A stretch of DNA of 13,419 nt from Oscillospiraceae bacterium (GTDB lineage Bacteria > Bacillota > Clostridia > Oscillospirales > Ruminococcaceae): positions 1-13,419 of the forward strand of contig JAFLUJ010000315.1 of NCBI GenBank assembly GCA_022511485.1, given 5' to 3'. The notes beneath the pieces are model-generated. The model was not told where the DNA came from. It did not search any database and was given only the letters and a program-made list of their open reading frames with translations. Below are positions 1 through 6,351 of this stretch, piece after piece; within the stretch, counting starts at the first letter, position 1, and the number at the start of each line of letters is the position of its first letter. The position numbers were made by a program, and so were the translations under genes.

Positions 1-932
1 TCCATGATCGGATGCTTAGTCATAATATATTCAAGGTCGCTTCCCCTGAAAGAGCCTGTCGTTGTGTAGTCCTCGATCTTAGCGGCAGCCATTGTGGACT
101 TTACAAGCTCCATTGCCATGATATAATTTTCTCCGTTTGTCTGAACTACCGTGTATTCATAATCAGGACCAAGACATATTGCAAGGTTTCCGGGAAGCGT
201 CCATGTAGTAGTTGTCCAGATAACGAAAAACGTTTTATCAAGGTCAAGACCAAGTGCGGAAAGCTTTCCTTTATCATCTGTTACCTTGAATTTTACATAA
301 ATAGAATGGCATGGATCATTTTCATACTCGATCTCAGCTTCTGCAAGGGCGGTCTGGCAGTCGGGACACCAGTAAACCGGCTTAAGACCCTTATAAATAT
401 ATCCCTTGCTGTACATATCTCCGAAAATTTCAACCTGACGAGCCTCAAATGCGGGACGCAGAGTAAGATACGGATTATCAAAATCTCCCCATACGCCAAG
501 TCTCTGGAACTGCTTGCTCTGGTTGTCCACCTGATCCATAGCATACTCACGACAGTGCTTTCTCAGCTCAACGGGAGGTATCGCGCCGTTTTCAACGCCA
601 ATTGCCTTCAGAGCCTTAAGCTCAATAGGCAGACCGTGTGTGTCCCAGCCGGGAATATAGGGTGAGCAGTATCCGCTCATATTTTTACTGCGGACTATAA
701 TATCCTTCAGAACCTTATTAAGTGCGGTACCCATATGAATATCGCCGTTTGCGTACGGAGGTCCGTCATGCAGAACATAAAGAGGTCTGTCTTTATTTTT
801 TTCTACCATTGCATAATATGTCCTGTCGCTGTGCCAATGTTCCAGCATTGCAGGCTCTTTCTGCGTAAGGTTTCCTCTCATAGAAAATTCGGTTTCGGGA
901 AGATTAAGTGTTGAATTATAATCCTGCGCCAT
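1..932 (-). CDS. ileS: Isoleucine--tRNA ligase, N-terminal part (cut by window edge)
   Basis: Class I aminoacyl-tRNA synthetase that charges tRNA-Ile in the cytoplasm. The first 310 codons are here and the 3' part lies beyond position 1. Seen: the catalytic-core start HDGPPYANGDIHMGT (residues 55-69), then GWDTHGLPIE (about 95-104), a CPDC pair followed by TALAEAEIEYE (189-204), and the threonine-rich editing-domain peptide WTTTTWTLPGN near residue 240. The HIGH signature reads HMGT (66-69), so its last histidine is a threonine. The ATG at 932-930 is preceded by AAGGAGAG (941-948) and gives a normal IleRS N-terminus. It follows divIVA by 34 bases, as in other Gram-positive ylm/divIVA clusters. 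That gap is too short for a T-box leader. The KMSKS loop and the C-terminal zinc site cannot be judged. The family assignment is near certain. Confidence 0.97.
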   Translation of the reverse strand, partial: MAQDYNSTLNLPETEFSMRGNLTQKEPAMLEHWHSDRTYYAMVEKNKDRPLYVLHDGPPYANGDIHMGTALNKVLKDIIVRSKNMSGYCSPYIPGWDTHGLPIELKALKAIGVENGAIPPVELRKHCREYAMDQVDNQSKQFQRLGVWGDFDNPYLTLRPAFEARQVEIFGDMYSKGYIYKGLKPVYWCPDCQTALAEAEIEYENDPCHSIYVKFKVTDDKGKLSALGLDLDKTFFVIWTTTTWTLPGNLAICLGPDYEYTVVQTNGENYIMAMELVKSTMAAAKIEDYTTTGSFRGSDLEYIMTKHPIM

Positions 933-966
933 TGATAACTCTCTCCTTGGATTTTTATTTATGATT

Positions 967-1683
967 TTATTTATTTTGTCCGAATTTTAATTCTCCGAAC
1001 TTGCTTTCAGTTTTTGCCGCACCAACTGCTGCTGCGGTATCTCCGAACGGAAATGATGGTTTATCCTGCTGCTGTCTGTAGGGATTTTCCATTACTCTTG
1101 TTGCCTCCATATCCCTATGAGCCTCCTGCTGAGGAGCGGGCTGTGGTTTTGGCTGCGGCTCCGGTTCGGGTTCGGGAGCAGTCTGCTGAACCGGTGCAGA
1201 TGCAGCAGCAGGAGCTGCCTCCTCTTCGTCAATATCATCATAATCAGGAATAGCTGTGATCTGTTCCAGATGCTGCTTATACATATTAAGAAGGTTTGCT
1301 TTAAAATCAGAAACCTCCTGCTGCATTTTTACAAGGGAGCGCTTTTCCTTTTCATTCTGGATCTTTGCAGAGCTTACTATTTCGTTTGCCTTGCTTCTTG
1401 CCTCAGAAAGTATGGCTTCTGCCTTTGCTTGAGCGTCGCTTATAACAGCTCTGCCCTGTCTCTGAGCGCCGATAAGCGCATCTTTAAGAGCTTCCTCGTC
1501 CTTTTTATATTCTCTGACACTTTCAACTAAAACCTCTATTTTCTTTTCGTCCTCTTCCTTTTCTCTCTGATAACGAGCAATTTCGCTTGCTACCTCACGG
1601 AGAAAGTCATCGACCTCTTCTGTTTTGTAGCCCGGTCTTGCCTGTTCAAAACGCTTATTGTTAATATCCTTAACGCTCAGCAT
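967..1683 (-). CDS. divIVA: DivIVA-family coiled-coil polar/septal protein
   Basis: Peripheral membrane coiled-coil protein that gathers at curved membrane (septum and poles) and organises division or cell-wall machinery in Gram-positive bacteria. 238 aa. Residues 1-35 are the DivIVA N-terminal domain (LSVKDINNKRFEQARPGYK, then TEEVDDFL). A long charged coiled coil spans about 26-145. A low-complexity Pro/Glu/Gln linker follows (about 155-188, with EP and QP repeats). The short C-terminal tail ends SKFGELKFGQNK. The ATG at 1683 is chosen over an in-frame GTG at 1692 because GAGGTG lies 6 bases upstream of it. In B. subtilis DivIVA the loop FRGY carries Phe17 and Arg18, which contact the membrane. 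Here the aligned residues are Arg16-Pro17. The gene lies 14 bases after ylmH and 34 before ileS, the classic order. The coiled-coil class is certain. The exact role (pole, septum or elongation) is not readable from sequence. Confidence 0.93.
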   Translation of the reverse strand: MLSVKDINNKRFEQARPGYKTEEVDDFLREVASEIARYQREKEEDEKKIEVLVESVREYKKDEEALKDALIGAQRQGRAVISDAQAKAEAILSEARSKANEIVSSAKIQNEKEKRSLVKMQQEVSDFKANLLNMYKQHLEQITAIPDYDDIDEEEAAPAAASAPVQQTAPEPEPEPQPKPQPAPQQEAHRDMEATRVMENPYRQQQDKPSFPFGDTAAAVGAAKTESKFGELKFGQNK

Positions 1684-1697
1684 AACCTTCACCTCAA

Positions 1698-2486
1698 TTA
1701 ATTATATTTTTTTATAGTTATATGTATTCTATCCTTTTTAGTTTTACCATTTACCGAATCAAGAACGAATTTGCCATATCCTCTTACAGAAAAAATATCT
1801 CCCTGAGAGAGCTGATATGACACGCTTTGTACTGTTTCATACATAACAGCGACATAGCCTCCCTTAATAAGCGAGGCTGACTTTTCACGGCTTACCCCCG
1901 CAGCCATAGAGATCACTCCGTCAAGCCGCAATGAAGACACCGTTCCGCTCTTTTCGATAAAAGACTGTTCTGTATTCAGCCCGGAAAAAACCTCTTCGGA
2001 GATAGAAACTCCCACAGAGCCTATCTTGCTTATCTCCGACATAAGAACCGGCTTTACCGTATCATGTACAATGACCGCAGCCGTTCCGTTTCCTACGATT
2101 ATATCTCCGAGCATATTTCTCTTTATTTGTCTTGACATGAACGCACCTAAAAAATCTCTGTGGGACAGCTTATCAGCCTCCCTGAATTTAAATCTGAGAG
2201 CAGAAACAGGGAAATCCTCCCATTCATCTTCTTCAAACTCCCAATACTGCGGAAATATCCCCAGTATTTTTCTTGCGGCTTGTTCATATCCGCCATAAAG
2301 CTTATAATCTTCACAGCCTTGCTCGTCCATAAACGACTTTGCAAGAATGATCTGGCGTTCGTCAAGAAATGCTGAAAACTTCGGAGTATAGCTTTTTTCA
2401 CATATCTCTATCATATCCAGAAAATGCGAAAGCAGCAGCCTGTCCTCATGAGAAAGCTTATTGTAATAACTGCTAAGCTTGCTCAT
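1698..2486 (-). CDS. ylmH: YlmH-like S4-domain RNA-binding protein
   Basis: 262 aa. The C-terminal part (about 184-250) is an S4 RNA-binding fold: SLRLDGVISMAAGVSREKS, then GYVAV, then SQGDIFSVRGYGKFVLDSV. The N-terminal part resembles the YlmH family (residues 1-60, SKLSSYYNKLSHEDRLLLSHFLDM). YlmH homologues are encoded in division clusters, and reports link the family to ribosome-associated quality control, where it binds 50S subunits carrying stalled peptidyl-tRNA. Whether this copy does so is inference. The start ATG sits 3 bases after the sepF stop (TGA-TAG-ATG) with almost no ribosome binding site of its own, so translation is probably coupled to sepF. In B. subtilis ylmG lies between sepF and ylmH. 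It is absent here. Confidence 0.93.
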   Translation of the reverse strand: MSKLSSYYNKLSHEDRLLLSHFLDMIEICEKSYTPKFSAFLDERQIILAKSFMDEQGCEDYKLYGGYEQAARKILGIFPQYWEFEEDEWEDFPVSALRFKFREADKLSHRDFLGAFMSRQIKRNMLGDIIVGNGTAAVIVHDTVKPVLMSEISKIGSVGVSISEEVFSGLNTEQSFIEKSGTVSSLRLDGVISMAAGVSREKSASLIKGGYVAVMYETVQSVSYQLSQGDIFSVRGYGKFVLDSVNGKTKKDRIHITIKKYN

Positions 2487-2489
2487 CTA

Positions 2490-2912
2490 TCAAAGAAATA
2501 CACCGTTATTTTCAAGCTCACCAACCAGGTCATCCCCTACAAAACCAACGTTATAAGGAGTAATGATAAAAGTATTGTTTGCAACCGGCTTTACATTACC
2601 GCCGTTGGCATAAGCAACACCGCCAAGAAAGTCAATGATCCTTCTTGTAACATCCGGTGTGGTGGATTCAAGGTTAAGAACGACAGTCTTTTTGGAATTA
2701 AGATGATCTGCAATCTGCTTGGTATCCTGAAATACCTCCGGCTTTACAAGGATAACCTGAAGCTGGGCAGTCGCATGAATGTTGACTACCTTGTTCCTCT
2801 TGTTCATTTCCTCGTTTTCATAGTCATCATCAATTCTGTCAAAGGTGTCAATCTCAGTATCTTCCTCTGCATCCATACCAAGGATCTCTTTTAAGTTGCC
2901 GATAAAACTCAT
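2490..2912 (-). CDS. sepF: Cell division protein SepF
   Basis: Membrane-associated FtsZ partner that helps anchor and align Z-ring filaments at the septum. 140 aa, close to the usual length. The N-terminus MSFIGNLKEILGM suits the short amphipathic membrane-binding helix of the family. An acidic, probably flexible linker follows (about 14-40). The SepF domain spans about 51-122 and holds the conserved glycine-rich turn in DFLGGVAYANGGNVKPV and the strand TFIITPYNV. The ATG at 2912 is preferred over an in-frame TTG at 2933 because AAAGGA lies 8 bases upstream of it and because it starts exactly at the membrane helix. It is 42 bases after yggS and 3 before ylmH, within the ylm division cluster. 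Confidence 0.95.
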   Translation of the reverse strand: MSFIGNLKEILGMDAEEDTEIDTFDRIDDDYENEEMNKRNKVVNIHATAQLQVILVKPEVFQDTKQIADHLNSKKTVVLNLESTTPDVTRRIIDFLGGVAYANGGNVKPVANNTFIITPYNVGFVGDDLVGELENNGVFL

Positions 2913-2954
2913 TTTTATCTTCCTTTCTTTCAATAAGGATTCTTTTCCACTGGG

Positions 2955-3626
2955 TTATTTTCTTGAACCAAAAATACCCGAGCCTATTCTTACTATATTT
3001 GAACCGTATTTCACCGCAAGGGCGTAATCGGCTGACATACCCATCGACAAGGTATCCATATCAGGATACTTCGTCTTTAAATCATCAAAAAGCATTCTCA
3101 TTTTGTCAAAAGCCTTTTCTGACTCTCCTATAGGAGGTATCGTCATAAGACCTCTTACTCTTATGTTTTTCATCTGCATTGTTTTATAAAGAAGCTCTTC
3201 GGCAGCGTCAGGAGAAACACCGCTTTTGCTGTCCTCCCCGCCGATATTCACTTCAAGCAGAATGTCCATTCGTTTTTCTGACCTTGCTGCAAGTCTGTCT
3301 ATTTCCGATGCCAGCTTTTCGGTGTCAACAGAATGTATCATTGTCACACTATCTATAATATACTTTATTTTGTTGGATTGCAAGTGCCCTATAAAATTTA
3401 TCTCAGCATTTTTGTCATAGAAATCCTTTTTTTCAAGGTACTCCTGTACCCTGTTTTCTCCGAGAAGCGTTATACCCTCTCTTACGGCTTCATTTACACG
3501 TTCATAAGGTACAGTTTTCGTAACAGCCATGATCCTGACAATATCATCAGGCTTTCTGTACTTAACTTTTGCCTCTTCAACGTTATACCGTATTATTTTA
3601 AGGCTTTCGGAAATATCCGTATCCAT
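2955..3626 (-). CDS. yggS: YggS-family pyridoxal-phosphate homeostasis protein
   Basis: Small PLP-binding protein of the YggS/PROSC (PLPHP, B. subtilis YlmE) family. It buffers pyridoxal 5'-phosphate and affects amino-acid pools, and no enzymatic reaction is established for the family. 223 aa, a single alanine-racemase-like TIM barrel. The PLP lysine is Lys37 in IMAVTKTVP. Other family marks are ENRVQEY, INFIGHLQSNK, IHSVDTEKLA, VNIGGEDSKSG, RGLMTIPP, LSMGMSADY and VRIGSGIFG at the C-terminus. The ATG at 3626 is chosen because AGGAG lies 8 bases upstream. A longer TTG start at 3653 would place that ribosome binding site inside the gene. It is 23 bases after the HlyD-like gene and directly before sepF, as in many Gram-positive genomes. 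Confidence 0.96.
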   Translation of the reverse strand: MDTDISESLKIIRYNVEEAKVKYRKPDDIVRIMAVTKTVPYERVNEAVREGITLLGENRVQEYLEKKDFYDKNAEINFIGHLQSNKIKYIIDSVTMIHSVDTEKLASEIDRLAARSEKRMDILLEVNIGGEDSKSGVSPDAAEELLYKTMQMKNIRVRGLMTIPPIGESEKAFDKMRMLFDDLKTKYPDMDTLSMGMSADYALAVKYGSNIVRIGSGIFGSRK

Positions 3627-3649
3627 ACGCCCCTCTCCTTTTAGTAGGA

Positions 3650-5026
3650 TCAATCTTCAAAAATATCCTCATCTTCTGTATCGTTTGTCTGACCGGGAGT
3701 CTGCGACTCGCTGTCATCACCGTCCTGATTTTCGTCATCACCCTGATCCTTTTTATCATTCCGGTTCTTGTTATAATCCGGAAGATCGTCCTCATCCTGT
3801 GTCCTTGATGTGGTTTCCTCAACATAAAGATCAGAGGAAACATCTCCTTCTGTGATAATATCGTCATACACGCTTATGTAGCTGCTGTCGGACGTGATCT
3901 GCGAAAGTATATACTCGTCACACTCATATATCGGATTGATCTTCCTGAACGCAACTCTCTGTCCCAAAAGGATATAAACACCCTTTTCATTGTCCTTGTC
4001 GAAACGGATAGCTTTTCTCGGAACTCTGATACCCTCATAGTCGTTAAGAATAAGCTCCACACGTTCTACCCTGCGCTGAACAAGATTATAGGTAAGCTCA
4101 TCACATGAAAGTATTATGACACTTTCATTAGGATCATCGGATTCTATAAGATCATCGATAACCGCTGTGACAGTATCGGGAGTGGACGCAAACTTTACGG
4201 TAATGCTGCTTCCCACCCGGAAATTTGCTGCCATGGGATCGACTATTCCAGCCATTTTCCATTCGTAGCCGTCAACCATCTTACCTATACTGCTTCCGGA
4301 TCTTCCGTTATCTGAGCTTCCAATAATATCCTTAACCTTATCAACTGTGAGATCATCAACCTTGTCCAATGAAAGCTTACCCTCATATCCGTCTGTATAA
4401 CTTATGAAGTAGCCTGTACTGTCCGCAGTAATTACATTTGTCGGTTCTTTGCGCCTTGCTTCAAGCTGATATATCTGACTGTTGAGACGGTCAATAGCAT
4501 CGTTATAGTCAGTTTCCTCGTTGATTATGATACGGTATATATCCATCAGCGTCTGAAACTGTTTTCTCTCTTCTGCAAGGGCGTCCAGATCGTTTTCTGC
4601 AATAAGAAAAGCGATAGTCTGATACTCCTGATCAATAAGAGAAGAGATAAATGTCGGTTCAGCTGTCTCTGTAGTACCCGGATTCTGAGCTCCCTTAAGA
4701 AGCTCCACCTGTTCTTTAAGTTCTTCAATACGGTTATTGACGTAGATGTCATCATCACTGCTGTAAACATATGCTACAACTGAGCCGTTTGCGATCTTGC
4801 TTCCGTCAGCATTGGGATAGCTGAGCACACCGTTTGCACTGCCCCGTACTATCGTTTCATTTCTGATATAAACTCCCTGAAACGACACCTTTTCGGCAGA
4901 TGAATACAAAACTGCGGCTTCCGTTACATAATCGTCCTTAAACTGCATACTTATCTGACTGAACACAGTGATAAGAATGAACAGTGAAAGGAAAAACACA
5001 AGGATCCTTACAGTGATCGAATTCAT
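3650..5026 (-). CDS. HlyD-like membrane-anchored adaptor protein with acidic tail
   Basis: 458 aa. Residues 6-25 form one hydrophobic segment (VRILVFFLSLFILITVFSQI) that would anchor the protein with its bulk outside the membrane. Residues about 36-90 look like the first half of a barrel-sandwich (lipoyl-like) hairpin. Helical, probably coiled-coil stretches follow at about 95-113 and 130-193. The second half-hairpin and beta-barrel parts span about 198-400, with VDPMAANFRVGSSITVKF, VPRKAIRF and KGVYILLGQRVAFRKI. Residues about 403-458 are a low-complexity acidic tail rich in Asp, Glu, Asn and Gln. This order fits the HlyD/membrane-fusion adaptor fold. Such adaptors normally work with an ABC, MFS or RND pump, and none is encoded here. 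The ATG is 6 bases after the hfq stop with no strong ribosome binding site, so translation may be coupled to hfq. The substrate or partner is unknown. Confidence 0.8.
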   Translation of the reverse strand: MNSITVRILVFFLSLFILITVFSQISMQFKDDYVTEAAVLYSSAEKVSFQGVYIRNETIVRGSANGVLSYPNADGSKIANGSVVAYVYSSDDDIYVNNRIEELKEQVELLKGAQNPGTTETAEPTFISSLIDQEYQTIAFLIAENDLDALAEERKQFQTLMDIYRIIINEETDYNDAIDRLNSQIYQLEARRKEPTNVITADSTGYFISYTDGYEGKLSLDKVDDLTVDKVKDIIGSSDNGRSGSSIGKMVDGYEWKMAGIVDPMAANFRVGSSITVKFASTPDTVTAVIDDLIESDDPNESVIILSCDELTYNLVQRRVERVELILNDYEGIRVPRKAIRFDKDNEKGVYILLGQRVAFRKINPIYECDEYILSQITSDSSYISVYDDIITEGDVSSDLYVEETTSRTQDEDDLPDYNKNRNDKKDQGDDENQDGDDSESQTPGQTNDTEDEDIFED

Positions 5027-5032
5027 ACTATG

Positions 5033-5263
5033 TTACTGCTCCGAATCAAGGATCGACACGGGTTTTGCCGGAATTATTGTTGATATGGCGTGTTTGAACA
5101 CCAACTCCTGCTTGCCGTCGCACTCCAGTATGACAACATAGCTGTCAAAGCCCTTCACTATGCCCTTGAACTGAAATCCGTTTGTAAGGATAAATGTAGC
5201 GGGAATCTTATCCTTTCTCGCCTGATTGAGAAAAACGTCCTGGAGGTTCATATTTTTGTTCAT
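5033..5263 (-). CDS. hfq: RNA chaperone Hfq
   Basis: Sm-like protein that forms a ring hexamer and helps small RNAs pair with mRNAs. 76 aa, with the short C-terminus typical of Gram-positive Hfq. Sm1 spans about residues 7-47 (LQDVFLNQARKDKIPATF, then LTNGFQFKG and VKGFDSYVVILE). Sm2 is FKHAISTIIPAKP (56-68). The proximal RNA-binding residues are kept: Gln8, Tyr42 in the FDSY segment, and Lys57-His58. The lateral-rim patch reads RKDK rather than the arginine-rich RRER of E. coli. The ATG at 5263 has AAAGGA 7 bases upstream. It follows miaA as in many bacteria, but is separated by 110 bases with their own promoter and repeat-rich leader, so it can be expressed apart from the repair genes. Confidence 0.97.
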   Translation of the reverse strand: MNKNMNLQDVFLNQARKDKIPATFILTNGFQFKGIVKGFDSYVVILECDGKQELVFKHAISTIIPAKPVSILDSEQ

Positions 5264-5361
5264 TTTACCATCCTTTCCTTAGAGCTTGTTCAGGATCTCA
5301 ATATACTGAACATACTCTTACAGGATATATCTGTTCATTGGTTTTTGCGAAAAAAATGCTT
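5264..5361 (-). promoter_or_regulatory. hfq leader with competing inverted repeats
   Basis: Likely 5' untranslated region of about 98 bases between the putative start of transcription and the hfq ATG. On the transcript, three arms occur in order: TGAACAG (5337-5331), TGTTCAG (5312-5306) and CTGAACA (5293-5287). The middle arm pairs perfectly with the last (7 bp, 12-base loop) or over 6 bases with the first (19-base loop), but not with both. The first loop also contains an imperfect palindrome (ACAG...CTGT on the plus strand, 5320-5334). No poly-T tract follows either hairpin, so this does not look like a transcription attenuator. The ribosome binding site lies just downstream. An autoregulatory role through Hfq is inference. 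Confidence 0.5.
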
Positions 5362-5367
5362 AGTTTT

Positions 5368-5396
5368 ATTATATCATAAAATTTTTGATTTGGCTA
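5368..5396 (-). promoter_or_regulatory. Putative sigma-A promoter for hfq
   Basis: On the minus strand: a perfect -10 TATAAT (5373-5368) preceded by TGA, giving an extended -10 (TGnTATAAT), and 17 bases upstream a 4-of-6 match to TTGACA, TAGCCA (5396-5391). It overlaps the last codons and the stop of miaA. It would let hfq and the genes after it be transcribed independently of the mismatch-repair genes. Confidence 0.6.
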
Positions 5397-6327
5397 CTAT
5401 TTTTTTGCAGTTTTTAATAATTTCATACAAATTATCAAATTCGTCCATATAAATCCAATTAATTCGGTCATCACGACGAAACCATGTGAGCTGTCTCTTG
5501 GCATAATGACGTGAACTCAGGCGTATTTTGTCCAGACACTCCTCTAATTCTGCTTCTCCCTCAAAATATGGTATAAGCTCCTTATATCCTATCGCCTGAC
5601 AGGCAGTACCGGGTTTTTCACCTTCATATACAGCCCGGCACTCCTCAACCATGCCATTTTCAGCCATAACAGTGACCCTGCGGTTTATTCTGTCATACAG
5701 CTTTTCCCTGTCCCTGAATCCAAGACCTATCATACAGACATCATAGTCTGAATCACTGCCCTTATTTGCCCGCTTATAGTCACTGAACTTCATTCCTGTA
5801 AGCTCGTAAACTTCAAGAGCACGTATGACCCTGACAATATTCTGTGGAGGAACAGCCTCTGCTGTCTCCGGGTCTATCTCTGCAAGACGTTTATGCATTG
5901 CCTCCGTACCAAGTTCCCCGGCTTCCTGTGTGAGCTTCCTTCGGACGCTTCCGTCTGTTTCTGCACTGTCAAAGCTGATATTGTCAATAAGTGAATTTAT
6001 ATACAAACCTGTGCCTCCCACAAGTATGGGAAGTCTGTCCCGCAACCTTATTTCGGAAATCTTTTCCTTTGCCAGTTTGACATAGTCAGCCGTGCTGAAG
6101 CTTGTTCCAATGTCAACTATTCCCATAAGATGGTGAGGAACTCCCTCCATTTCATCTTCGGTAGGCTTTGCGGTGGCAACGCTTAATCCCTTATATATCT
6201 GCATAGAATCGGCGGAAACTACCTCTCCGTCATATTCCTTGGCTAAAGCCACTCCCAGCGCAGTCTTTCCGCTTGCTGTAGGACCTGTAACTACGAGCAG
6301 CGGTATTTTATTTTCCGGAATACTCAT
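5374..6327 (-). CDS. miaA: tRNA dimethylallyltransferase MiaA
   Basis: Transfers a dimethylallyl group to N6 of A37 in tRNAs reading UNN codons, making i6A37, the substrate of MiaB encoded earlier in the same run of genes. 317 aa, the usual length. The P-loop is GPTASGKT (residues 15-22). DSMQIYKGLSVATAKP follows, with the Asp and Gln that contact the tRNA base. Further on are GVPHHLMG, LPILVGGTGLYINSLI, the Arg-rich RVIRALEVYELTG, and the C-terminal SSRHYAKRQLTWFRRD. The ATG at 6327 (AAAGGAAG 7 bases upstream) is chosen over a GTG at 6333, which sits too close to that site. It is 24 bases after mutL. The 3' end overlaps the hfq promoter. Confidence 0.96.
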   Translation of the reverse strand: MSIPENKIPLLVVTGPTASGKTALGVALAKEYDGEVVSADSMQIYKGLSVATAKPTEDEMEGVPHHLMGIVDIGTSFSTADYVKLAKEKISEIRLRDRLPILVGGTGLYINSLIDNISFDSAETDGSVRRKLTQEAGELGTEAMHKRLAEIDPETAEAVPPQNIVRVIRALEVYELTGMKFSDYKRANKGSDSDYDVCMIGLGFRDREKLYDRINRRVTVMAENGMVEECRAVYEGEKPGTACQAIGYKELIPYFEGEAELEECLDKIRLSSRHYAKRQLTWFRRDDRINWIYMDEFDNLYEIIKNCKKIVAKSKIL

Positions 6328-6351
6328 AGTCACACTTCCTTTAATTATCCA

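Noticed and set aside
12..665. A 217-codon plus-strand open frame opposite ileS
   Set aside because: Antisense shadow of the catalytic and editing parts of IleRS, with no promoter or ribosome binding site supporting it.
5316..5336. A 6-codon frame (MNRYIL) in the hfq leader
   Set aside because: No ribosome binding site precedes it. It falls in the inverted-repeat arms and is probably chance.
5287..5337. A LexA-type operator (GAAC...GTTC) in the hfq leader
   Set aside because: The half-sites are 19 bases apart, not the 4 of the Gram-positive SOS box, and they lie downstream of the promoter.
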